A stretch of 9,780 bases of DNA from CADCWF01 sp903864575. Lineage in GTDB: Bacteria; Chloroflexota; Chloroflexia; Thermomicrobiales; UBA6265. How positions within the stretch are numbered: position 1 is the first letter of the stretch; each line of letters starts with the position of its first letter. Below the pieces are notes generated by a model. It saw nothing but the letters and a program-made list of their open reading frames with translations. It had not been told where the DNA came from and searched no databases. Made by a program: the position numbers and the translations under genes. Below are positions 1 to 5,885 of the stretch, piece after piece. The DNA is taken from assembly GCA_040376155.1 (NCBI GenBank), contig JBEIRG010000143.1, positions 1-9,780 of the forward strand, read 5' to 3'.

Positions 1-1
1 C

Positions 2-64
2 GTCAGCGCGCGGGCGATTGCGTCCAGCGCGCTGACGGCGGCAAAGCAGACCGATCAGCGCTGA
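2..64 (+). CDS. Possible C-terminal tail of an upstream gene (partial)
   Basis: From base 2 one frame reads about 20 codons, ending in ...AAKQTDQR and a TGA at 62-64. Nearly all third positions are G or C, as in the genes downstream, and the sequence just after the stop becomes less G+C rich. The residues look like the end of an Ala-rich helix, but there are too few to name a family. The first 37 bases also hold an 11-bp inverted repeat (1-11 with 27-37), which may simply reflect GCGC-rich codons. The frame starting at base 1 is also open, so this call is weak. Confidence 0.3.
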   Translation, partial: VSARAIASSALTAAKQTDQR

Positions 65-105
65 ACGAACCCACAACTGAATTCCCTGCCGCCGTTCACC
101 ACGGT

Positions 106-372
106 GGCCCGCCCGCGAAGACGGGGAGGAGTAGGGAGCGGACGAGCCTGAGCGATCCGGGGATGGTGGAAGCCCGGAACCGGCAACACCGCCCCGAACG
201 CGCCCCTGAGCGGCCGGCCGAAGAAAGCGCCAACTCCAGTTGGCGGCAAGTAGGTCCGGATGGGTGGCGCCCATGCAGTTATCAGCCGAGAGTGGCGTGG
301 AGCCGGGACTGGCCCGGTCTCACGCGCAAGAGGGGTGGTACCACGGGGAACGACGTCCCCCGTCCCTTCGGT
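106..372 (+). promoter_or_regulatory. T-box riboswitch, probable arginine specificity (CGC specifier)
   Basis: This leader should sense uncharged tRNA-Arg. Stem I has a base helix (GGGG 123-126 with CCCC 203-206), then a specifier loop with the usual loop-E parts: AGTA at 130-133 faces GAA at 196-198, directly followed by the specifier CGC at 199-201. Above it GGG 134-136 pairs with CCC 193-195 and GCGG 138-141 with CCGC 189-192. The distal end carries AGCGA (151-155) and GGATGGTGGAA within a CCGGG/CCCGG hairpin (157-177), matching the conserved T-loop region. Stem II is a 7-bp hairpin (228-245) and stem III spans 295-325. The T-box core GGGTGGTACCACGG lies at 333-346; its TGGT bulge would pair with ACCA of the tRNA 3' end. 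No convincing promoter was seen upstream. The T-box call is strong; the Arg assignment rests on the loop-E register and on the downstream carbamoyltransferase. Confidence 0.9.
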
Positions 373-428
373 CCGGTGGGGGTGATTCCCGCCGGCGCCG
401 GGCGTCTCGTTACGCTCAACCGAAGGGA
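331..428 (+). promoter_or_regulatory. T-box antisequestrator and Shine-Dalgarno sequestrator
   Basis: Two exclusive structures can be drawn. In the tRNA-bound form AGGG (331-334) pairs with CCCT (364-367) and ACGGGG (343-348) with CCCCGT (358-363), leaving the GTGGTACC bulge. In the other form TCCCTTCGGT (363-372) pairs perfectly over 10 bases with ACCGAAGGGA (419-428), which contains the AAGGGAG ribosome binding site of the gene starting at 439. There is no U-tract after any hairpin here. This implies control of translation by hiding the ribosome site, as known for actinobacterial ileS T-boxes. The loop between the arms holds a 10-base palindrome (392-401) that could stack below the sequestrator. 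The pairing is seen directly; the mechanism is inferred. Confidence 0.82.
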
Positions 429-438
429 GCGCAGGTCC

Positions 439-1545
439 ATGTCCACTCCGGAACCCCGCCTTGCCGTCAATCCGGCATCCCGGCCGAATCTGTCCACCGT
501 GCAGCCCGAGGAGACCCTCCTCGGCGCAATGGAGCCGCGCGTCCTCTCCCTCGGCGGCGTCGCGTCCGAGAAACTGCCGGCCTTCACCATCAGCACCCGC
601 CTCCAGGATCGCAGCATCCTGATGGACACCGATCTCACCGCGGATGAAATCGCCGAGGTGCTCGAGACCAGCGCGCGCCTCAAGGCCCTGCGCCGGGCAG
701 GCAAGCCCCATGGCTACCTGTCCGGCAAGACCCTCGGCATGCTCTTCCAGCACCCGAGCACCCGGACCCGCGTCTCCTTCGAGGCGGGCATGGCCCAACT
801 GGGCGGCCAGGCCATTTTCCTCGGCATGAACGATCTGCAGCTCAAGCGCGGCGAAACCATCGCCGACACTGCCCAGGTCCTCAGCCGCTACGTGGACGCC
901 CTCGTCGCCCGTGTCGCGCTGCACACCGACCTAGCGGAACTCGCCAATGCCTCCTCCATCCCGGTCATCAATGGCCTCACCGACCGCGCCCACCCGATGC
1001 AGGCGCTCGCCGACCTTCTCACCATGCAGGAGCAGTTCGGCGCGCTCAAGGGACTCAAACTCGCCTACCTCGGCGACGGCAACAATGTCGCCTCCAGCCT
1101 GATGCTGGCTGGCGCGGCCATGGGCGTCTCCGTCGCGGTTGCCACCCCGGCCCACCTTGCGCCGCCGGAGGACATCCTCGTGCAGGCGCAATGGCTTGCC
1201 GCCGCCAGCGGCGCAGGCAACACCGTCACCGTCACCACCGATCCGCTCGCGGCCGCAAAGGACGCCGACGCGGTCTACACGGACGTACACGTCAGCATGG
1301 GTCAGCTTGACGGGCCGGCGCGCGCGGTCGCCCTCGCACCGTACAAGGTGACCCGCGAGGCGATGGCCGTCGCCAAACCGACCGCCATTTTCATGCACTG
1401 CCTCCCGATGCACCGGGACGAGGAAGTCGCGGCCGAGGTGGCCGACGGCCCCCAGTCCGTCATCTTCGACCAGGCCGAGAACCGGCTGCACACCCACAAG
1501 GCGGTCCTGTTGCACACGCTGTGCAGCACGCCGCAGAGCTTCTAG
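439..1545 (+). CDS. argF: Ornithine carbamoyltransferase (first of two)
   Basis: This enzyme would transfer the carbamoyl group of carbamoyl phosphate to ornithine, giving citrulline, in the cytoplasm. The 368 residues carry STRTR (107-111) and HPMQ (185-188) for carbamoyl phosphate, GDGNN (212-216) and DVHVSMG (282-288) for ornithine, and HCLP (320-323) of the active site. The SMG loop marks the ornithine type rather than acetyl- or succinylornithine or aspartate types. ATG 439 is chosen because AAGGGAG (423-429) lies 9 bases upstream. It leaves an N-terminal extension of about 57 residues before the usual family start near RSILMDTDL; ATG 532 or ATG 622 are alternatives without a clear ribosome site. 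The open frame extends back to 163, but that part is the T-box leader. Translation is probably controlled by the Arg T-box. Confidence 0.93.
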   Translation: MSTPEPRLAVNPASRPNLSTVQPEETLLGAMEPRVLSLGGVASEKLPAFTISTRLQDRSILMDTDLTADEIAEVLETSARLKALRRAGKPHGYLSGKTLGMLFQHPSTRTRVSFEAGMAQLGGQAIFLGMNDLQLKRGETIADTAQVLSRYVDALVARVALHTDLAELANASSIPVINGLTDRAHPMQALADLLTMQEQFGALKGLKLAYLGDGNNVASSLMLAGAAMGVSVAVATPAHLAPPEDILVQAQWLAAASGAGNTVTVTTDPLAAAKDADAVYTDVHVSMGQLDGPARAVALAPYKVTREAMAVAKPTAIFMHCLPMHRDEEVAAEVADGPQSVIFDQAENRLHTHKAVLLHTLCSTPQSF

Positions 1546-1553
1546 GGCCGGTG

Positions 1554-2573
1554 ATGATCGACGACTTTGGCCACTCAAACAGCGGCGGCCTCCTCCTCCG
1601 GGGCGAGATGCTGGACGACACCCAGATGCCGGCATCGGTGGCCTCCGGCCGCCTGCACGGGCGCACCGTGCTCAGCGACCTCGACCTCGACGCGCAGGAC
1701 GTGACCGACCTGCTCGATGCCGGCTCGTGGCTCAAGGACATGCGCATCAAGCACATGCCGCATCCCTTCCTTGCGGGGAAGACGCTCGGCATGATCTTCC
1801 AACTGCCATCGACCAGGACGCGCAACGCGTTCCAGGCCGGCATGGACCAACTCGGCGGCCACGTCACCTTCCTCGGCACCGAGGAATCGCATCTGACCCG
1901 AGGCGAAACCCTGCACGACACGGCCACCATTATGAGCGGCTACGTGGACGCCATCGCCGCCCGCTTCGCCCGCCACTACGATCTCGTCACCTTCGCGGCG
2001 GGCGCGAAGATTCCGGTCTACAACGCCCTCAGCGAGCGCTACCACCCGATCGAGGCGCTGAGCGACATCCTCACCCTGCGCGAACGCTTCGGCTCGCTGG
2101 ACGGGCTGAAGCTCGCCTACCTTGGCGACGGCAACAATGTCTGCCACTCGCTGACCCTGTCGGCGGCCACGATGGGGCTCGATGTCTCTATCGCCTGCCC
2201 GGATGGCTATCGTCCCGACCCGGCAGTCATCGCCGCCGCCGAAGCGCGCGCAGCCCGCTCGGGCGGCAGCGTGACCCTGACCGACGACCCCTTCGCCGCC
2301 GCGGAGGGCGCCAACGCGATATACACCGACGTTCACGAAAGCATGGGCGAGCCGGACAGCGCGGCAAAGCGCTCCGCGCTGCGCCCGTTCAAGGTGACGA
2401 CCGGGATCATGGCGCGGGCCGAACCCGACGCCGTCTTCATGCATTGCCTGCCGATGCGGCGGGGCGAGGAGGTCGAGGAAGCCGTCGCCGACGGCCCGCA
2501 GTCGATCATCTTCGACCAGGCTGAACACCGGCTGCACATGCACAAGGCCTTGCTGCTCCTGACGCTGGGATAG
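1554..2573 (+). CDS. argF: Second ornithine-carbamoyltransferase-like protein
   Basis: This is a 339-residue paralogue of the preceding gene, starting 8 bases after its stop. STRTR (86-90), GDGNN (191-195), DVHESMG (259-265) and HCLP (297-300) are kept, so the fold and ornithine side look intact. Two positions differ from the usual family pattern: the HPxQ motif is HPIE (164-167), replacing the Gln that contacts carbamoyl phosphate, and the usual FE after STRTR is FQ (93-94). The first copy keeps Gln and Glu at these places. ATG 1554 has only a weak AGGG upstream, so translation is probably coupled to the first gene. ATG 1608 and ATG 1626 are possible alternative starts. It may be a second OTC, a subunit that assembles with the first, or an enzyme for another amine. 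The family is sure; the substrate is not. Confidence 0.85.
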   Translation: MIDDFGHSNSGGLLLRGEMLDDTQMPASVASGRLHGRTVLSDLDLDAQDVTDLLDAGSWLKDMRIKHMPHPFLAGKTLGMIFQLPSTRTRNAFQAGMDQLGGHVTFLGTEESHLTRGETLHDTATIMSGYVDAIAARFARHYDLVTFAAGAKIPVYNALSERYHPIEALSDILTLRERFGSLDGLKLAYLGDGNNVCHSLTLSAATMGLDVSIACPDGYRPDPAVIAAAEARAARSGGSVTLTDDPFAAAEGANAIYTDVHESMGEPDSAAKRSALRPFKVTTGIMARAEPDAVFMHCLPMRRGEEVEEAVADGPQSIIFDQAEHRLHMHKALLLLTLG

Positions 2574-2578
2574 CCCGG

Positions 2579-2625
2579 CGCGGCAGAACCGGAACCGATG
2601 GCGCGGGAATCGGACCCGTGCCGCG
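2579..2625 (+). other. Extended imperfect hairpin upstream of lysW
   Basis: CGCGGCA (2579-2585) pairs with TGCCGCG (2619-2625), CGG (2590-2592) with CCG (2616-2618), and CCGAT (2595-2599) with ATCGG (2609-2613). The structure starts 6 bases after the previous stop and ends 11 bases before the GGAGGA ribosome site of lysW. No T-run follows it, so a simple terminator is unlikely. It could be an RNA processing or stability element. The pairing is visible; the role is inferred. Confidence 0.45.
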
Positions 2626-2649
2626 ACGAACGAGACGGAGGACGAATCG

Positions 2650-2814
2650 ATGACTGGTGAGTGCCCGGAGTGCGCGGCGGAGATCGAGTTGAGCGGCGTC
2701 GAGCAGGGCGAGATCGTCCCCTGCCCCGAGTGCGGCGTCGAACTGGAAGTCCTCGGCACCGACCCGCTGATCCTCGGCCTTGCGCCCGAGGAGGGTGAGG
2801 ACTGGGGCGAGTAG
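2650..2814 (+). CDS. lysW: Amino-group carrier protein LysW
   Basis: This small acidic carrier protects the amino group of the amino acid being built and presents it to the pathway enzymes. The 54 residues contain two CPEC motifs (5-8 and 25-28), the paired cysteines of the zinc ribbon, and end exactly in EDWGE, the family's hallmark; the final Glu is the attachment point through its side-chain carboxylate. GGAGGA (2637-2642) lies 7 bases before ATG 2650, one of the best ribosome sites in the window, as suits a protein needed in larger amounts. It is flanked by hairpins on both sides. Length and motifs fit the family fully. One carrier appears to serve all the ligases seen here. Confidence 0.97.
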   Translation: MTGECPECAAEIELSGVEQGEIVPCPECGVELEVLGTDPLILGLAPEEGEDWGE

Positions 2815-2833
2815 ATCAGCCATCGCGCCGTTG

Positions 2834-2852
2834 CTCCGGCAGCGCGCCGGAG
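2834..2852 (+). other. Hairpin downstream of lysW
   Basis: CTCCGGC (2834-2840) and GCCGGAG (2846-2852) form a perfect 7-bp stem with a 5-base loop, 19 bases after the lysW stop. It is not followed by a T-run. It may protect the lysW part of the transcript or lower read-through to the next gene; either role is inferred. Confidence 0.45.
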
Positions 2853-2884
2853 TGACCGCGAGCGGGAACCAGAGGAGCGGGATG

Positions 2885-3784
2885 ATGGGAACGATTGGCG
2901 TGCTGTGCGCGCGGATCCGGGTCGAGGAGAAGCAGATTGCGGCGGCGCTGGCCGAGGCCGGCGCGTCGATGCAGCCAATCCAGCCCGCCGCTCTGCCCAT
3001 GCCGCCAGCGCAGCCCGTCCCGCTCCCGCCAGCCCCGGGTTTGACCGGCGGGCTGGCGGGCGAAATGATCGTCGACCGCTTGCAGAATCGGGCGGTTGCC
3101 TCGGCAATGACCCGCCTGTTGCGACTCCACGGCGCAACCGTGCTTGGCGCGGGACTGGCCGCCGCAAACGACCGACTCGCCGTCGCGACCGCCCTCGCAA
3201 ACGCAGGACTGCCGCGCCCAGCCTGCTGGCTTGCGCCGAACGACGAGGCCGCCCTTGCCGCGGTAGAGGTGGCTGGCTACCCTGCCACGCTCCTCCCCCT
3301 CGCCTACGACAGCCGCCCGATCGTCCTGCTCGATCGGGACACCGCGGAAGCCGTCACCGAGCACCGCATGGTGCTCGGCGCGGGCGTCGAGCGGGTCTCG
3401 CTGATTCAGCAAGGCGCCAATCTCGCCGCCACGACCGTGATCGTCATCGACGGCCGCGCAATGGCCGCGCATGGCCTGGATGGGGCGACGCTCTCGCCCT
3501 CGGCAATCCGCGTCGCCGAGGCCGCCGCCGATGCCATCGATGCCGACATCTGTGGCGTCCAGATCGTCGAATCCGGCAACGGCCCGCTTGTGTGGGACAT
3601 CGACCCCGTTCCGGATTTCCGGCATGCCGCCCCGCTCGGGGACCGGAACGCCGCCACAGCCATTGCCGCACTCGCGATGACCCGCGTCTCGGCAAGCCAG
3701 TCCTCAGGCCGCGCAAACGCGTTGCGGTCCTCGTTCGCCCGCGACATGGAGGAGATCCGCGGTGACGTCATCCTCACAGCTTGA
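2885..3784 (+). CDS. Degenerate LysX-like ATP-grasp protein (probable pseudoenzyme)
   Basis: This 299-residue protein aligns along its length with the two LysX-type ligases downstream but has lost most catalytic residues. Kept family marks are IRVEEK (11-16), DRLQNR (64-69), GLPRP (108-112) and GYP (131-133). Where the ligases have KPPVGSWGR or KPVGGSWGR this protein has LPLAYDSRP (137-145), removing the ATP-binding Lys and the glycine loop. RDIR is replaced near residues 182-187, the TNxARG segment is shortened away, and the metal-binding EVN is DID (238-240). Residues 29-58 are a Pro/Ala-rich stretch in place of the usual substrate-side segment. The frame is intact with normal codon use, so it is a selected protein rather than a decaying gene. 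GAGGAG (2872-2877) suits ATG 2885 (7 bases) better than ATG 2882. It overlaps the next gene by 23 bases. A scaffold, regulatory or partner subunit is possible; no function is assigned. Confidence 0.85.
   Translation: MGTIGVLCARIRVEEKQIAAALAEAGASMQPIQPAALPMPPAQPVPLPPAPGLTGGLAGEMIVDRLQNRAVASAMTRLLRLHGATVLGAGLAAANDRLAVATALANAGLPRPACWLAPNDEAALAAVEVAGYPATLLPLAYDSRPIVLLDRDTAEAVTEHRMVLGAGVERVSLIQQGANLAATTVIVIDGRAMAAHGLDGATLSPSAIRVAEAAADAIDADICGVQIVESGNGPLVWDIDPVPDFRHAAPLGDRNAATAIAALAMTRVSASQSSGRANALRSSFARDMEEIRGDVILTA
3748..3754 (+). promoter_or_regulatory. Ribosome binding site fixing the GTG start of lysK
   Basis: GGAGGAG lies inside the 3' end of the preceding gene, 7 bases before GTG 3762. It supports this non-ATG start and the 23-base overlap between the two genes, which suggests coupled translation. 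Confidence 0.8.
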
Positions 3785-4847
3785 CGCCCCGGTCGCCCCG
3801 GCCAGCGCCGAGGACATCGACCTGATCCGGCGCATCGTCGAGATCGAGAGTCTCTCCGACAACGAGGGCGCCGCCGTCGCCGAACTGGTCCGCGAGATGG
3901 ACCGGCGCGGCTTCGCCGCCGAAATCGATGCCGCCGGAAATGCCGTCGGCCGGATTGGCGCGGGCGAGCGCCATGTCGTGCTGCTGGGCCACATCGACAC
4001 CGTGCCTGGACGCATTCCCGTCCGGATCGAGAACGGCGTTCTCTGGGGGCGCGGTGCGGTGGATGCCAAGGGTCCTCTCTGCACCTTCGTCGCGGCCGCC
4101 GCGATGGCAGCGCCCAGGCTGAACTGCCGGGTGACCGTGGTCGGCGCGGTTGGGGAGGAGCGTATCGGCTCTCCCGGCGCCCGCGAGGTCGCGAAATGGG
4201 ATACGCCGGACTTCTGCGTGATCGGCGAGCCGAGCGCCTGGGATGCCGTCTGCCTCGGCTATCGCGGCACGCTCTCGATGATCTACGATCTCGAGCAACC
4301 CTCGCGCCACACCGCCGGACCGGGCGAGCCAGCATCCGAACAGGCCGTCGGCTTCTGGAACGCGCTCGTCGCGCATTGCAACGAGTTGAACGCCACCACC
4401 GAGAACCGCACCATGTTCACCACGCTGACCCCCACGCTGCGGGTCATGCGCGGCGGCATCAACGGGCTCGTGGACAGCGCGATGATGTCGATCGGGCTGC
4501 GAATGCCGCCGGGTATCGACGTCGAGGCGCTGCTCCAAAGGATTCACGACCTCGCCGGCCCCGCGAGGATCACCCTCGACGGCGTTCAGGAAGGGTACCG
4601 CTCCGCCCGCACGAGCCCGATCGTGCCGCCATTCCTGCGCGCGATCCGGGCCGAGGGCGGCAATCCACGCTTCACGGTGAAACTCGGAACCTCCGACATG
4701 ACCATCGTTGGCCCGGTCTGGAACTGCCCGATCCTCGCCTATGGCCCCGGCGACGCCGCGCTCGACCATACCCCCGAGGAGCGCCTCGTTCTCGACGACT
4801 ACGCCCGCGCCATTCGCGTGCTGGCCGGCGCGCTGGAGGCAATGTGA
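3762..4847 (+). CDS. lysK: LysK-type [LysW]-ornithine/lysine hydrolase (M20 family)
   Basis: This metallopeptidase would cut the bond between the LysW C-terminal Glu and the finished amino acid, releasing ornithine or lysine. The 361 residues show the M20 metal and catalytic residues in order: GHIDTVPG (76-83, His77 and Asp79), GRGAVDAKG (97-104, Asp101), GEE (131-133, general base and metal ligand), GEPS (155-158), and the last metal His in LDHTPEE (334-340). HT at 183-184 and KLGTSDM (307-313) also match LysK-type hydrolases. The GTG start is set by GGAGGAG at 3748-3754. Its last codons overlap the next gene in ATGTGA. LysW and three LysX-like genes nearby make LysK far more likely than other M20 amidohydrolases. 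Whether it releases ornithine, lysine or both cannot be told from sequence. Confidence 0.92.
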   Translation: MTSSSQLDAPVAPASAEDIDLIRRIVEIESLSDNEGAAVAELVREMDRRGFAAEIDAAGNAVGRIGAGERHVVLLGHIDTVPGRIPVRIENGVLWGRGAVDAKGPLCTFVAAAAMAAPRLNCRVTVVGAVGEERIGSPGAREVAKWDTPDFCVIGEPSAWDAVCLGYRGTLSMIYDLEQPSRHTAGPGEPASEQAVGFWNALVAHCNELNATTENRTMFTTLTPTLRVMRGGINGLVDSAMMSIGLRMPPGIDVEALLQRIHDLAGPARITLDGVQEGYRSARTSPIVPPFLRAIRAEGGNPRFTVKLGTSDMTIVGPVWNCPILAYGPGDAALDHTPEERLVLDDYARAIRVLAGALEAM

Positions 4848-5767
4848 CCGTGAGCACGGCCACTGACACGCCGCATCTCGGCGTTCTGGTCTCCTATCTG
4901 CGGACCGAGGAGAAGTTGATTCTTGCCAACGCGCGCAACCGCGGCATCCCCGTCTCCCCGCTCTTCGACCGCGACCTGGTGCTGGACATCTCCCGGCACA
5001 GCGCGAGCGCGAATGGCATCGATGTCGACGTGCTGCTCGACCGCTGCGTGGCGCACGCCCGCGCCGGGTACACCATCCGCGCCTTCGAGCGCTGGGGCAT
5101 CCCGACGCTGAACACCGCCGAATCCGTCTTCATTTGCGACGACAAGGCAGAGAACAGCATGGCCCTCGAGGCCTCCGGCGTGCCTACTCCGCGGACAATC
5201 ATCGCCTACACCCCGGAATCGGCCCTCAAGGCCTTCGACATCGTCGGGTACCCCGCGGTGATGAAGCCCGTCGGCGGATCGTGGGGCCGGCTCCTGGCCA
5301 AGATCAACGGCCCGGAGCAGGCGAAGGCGATCATCTCCCAGAAACTCGAGCTTGGCTCCGTCCAGCATGGTGTCTTCTACATCCAGGAATTCGTCAACAA
5401 GCCGGATCGGGACATCCGCGCCTACGTCGTCGGCGACAGGGTGCTCGCCGCCTCCTATCGAATGTCGGCCCACTGGGTGACCAATGCGGCCCGTGGCGCG
5501 ACATCCATGCCCTGCCCGATCACCCCGGAAATCGAGGACCTCGCGCTCCGCGCGTGCAATGCGGTGAAGGCGCGCCTCGCCGGCGTCGATCTGATTGAAA
5601 CGCAGGATGGCCTGAAGATCGTCGAGGTCAACAGCGGCGGCGAGTTCAAGGGCCTGATGGAGACGACCGATATCGACATCGCCGCCGAGATCGTCACGGA
5701 GGCGCTCGAAACCGCGAAACGCGCCAAGGACAAGACCTGCGCCCCGGCGGTGTCGGCCACGCGCTGA
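4844..5767 (+). CDS. lysX: [LysW]-amino acid ligase, ArgX-like (ATP-grasp)
   Basis: This ATP-grasp ligase would join the amino group of glutamate (or aminoadipate) to the C-terminal Glu of LysW. The 307 residues carry the family marks: LRTEEKL (19-25), KPVGGSWGRL (141-150) with the ATP-binding Lys141, YIQEF (179-183), RDIR (189-192), VTNAARG (212-218), and the metal-binding EVN (261-263). After EVN it reads SGGEFKGLMETTDIDIA, unlike the other ligase. From memory this resembles the ArgX (glutamate) type, so the arginine branch is favoured. GTG 4844 overlaps lysK by four bases; GGAGG (4835-4839) is 4 bases before it, or 10 before GTG 4850, so either could be used. A Lys-rich tail follows the core. 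The family is sure; the substrate call is moderate. Confidence 0.9.
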   Translation: MTVSTATDTPHLGVLVSYLRTEEKLILANARNRGIPVSPLFDRDLVLDISRHSASANGIDVDVLLDRCVAHARAGYTIRAFERWGIPTLNTAESVFICDDKAENSMALEASGVPTPRTIIAYTPESALKAFDIVGYPAVMKPVGGSWGRLLAKINGPEQAKAIISQKLELGSVQHGVFYIQEFVNKPDRDIRAYVVGDRVLAASYRMSAHWVTNAARGATSMPCPITPEIEDLALRACNAVKARLAGVDLIETQDGLKIVEVNSGGEFKGLMETTDIDIAAEIVTEALETAKRAKDKTCAPAVSATR

Positions 5768-5782
5768 CCGGGGCTGCCGCCC

Positions 5783-5869
5783 ACCCGGGCTCGCGTCGCT
5801 CCCGGGTTTCCCTGGCCGCGCCGGAACGGTTCCGGCGTGTCGAACCGCGCGGCGCGCATCGAGCGCCGC
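5783..5869 (+). other. Cluster of three hairpins between the two ligase genes
   Basis: The 118-base gap (5768-5885) holds three inverted repeats in a row. ACCCGGG 5783-5789 pairs with CCCGGGT 5801-5807 and is followed by TTTCCC. CGCCGGAAC 5819-5827 mirrors GTTCCGGCG 5829-5837 around a single base, so it is both a hairpin and a near-perfect palindrome of operator type. GCGGCGC 5849-5855 pairs with GCGCCGC 5863-5869, just before the GAGGA ribosome site at 5871. CCGGG 5768-5772 could compete for the first repeat. The group might mark a weak terminator or attenuator, a protein site, or an RNA processing region. The repeats are visible; the role is unknown. Confidence 0.5.
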
Positions 5870-5885
5870 AGAGGATGACTGCACG

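Noticed and set aside
1..37. 11-bp inverted repeat as a terminator of an upstream gene
   Set aside because: It has no T-run and lies within a probable coding tail, so a terminator cannot be supported.
61..105. Promoter for the operon
   Set aside because: A promoter is expected just before the T-box, but no pair of -35 and -10 boxes with good spacing could be picked out.
163..438. N-terminal extension of the first carbamoyltransferase frame by 92 codons
   Set aside because: This stretch is the T-box leader, with visible RNA motifs, and the ribosome site lies right before ATG 439.
1575..3200. Long minus-strand open frame of 541 codons
   Set aside because: It lies opposite the second carbamoyltransferase, lysW and the start of the next gene, which have clear family motifs. 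Long antisense frames are common at this G+C content.
2885..3784. Pseudogene call for the degenerate ATP-grasp gene
   Set aside because: The frame is uninterrupted, has a good ribosome site, and has the same codon use as its neighbours. Loss is limited mainly to catalytic motifs, so a pseudoenzyme fits better than a decaying gene.
4196..4843. Upstream extension of the ArgX-like ligase frame into lysK
   Set aside because: The extra residues are Arg-rich shadow sequence of lysK. The ligase family start falls just after GTG 4844/4850.
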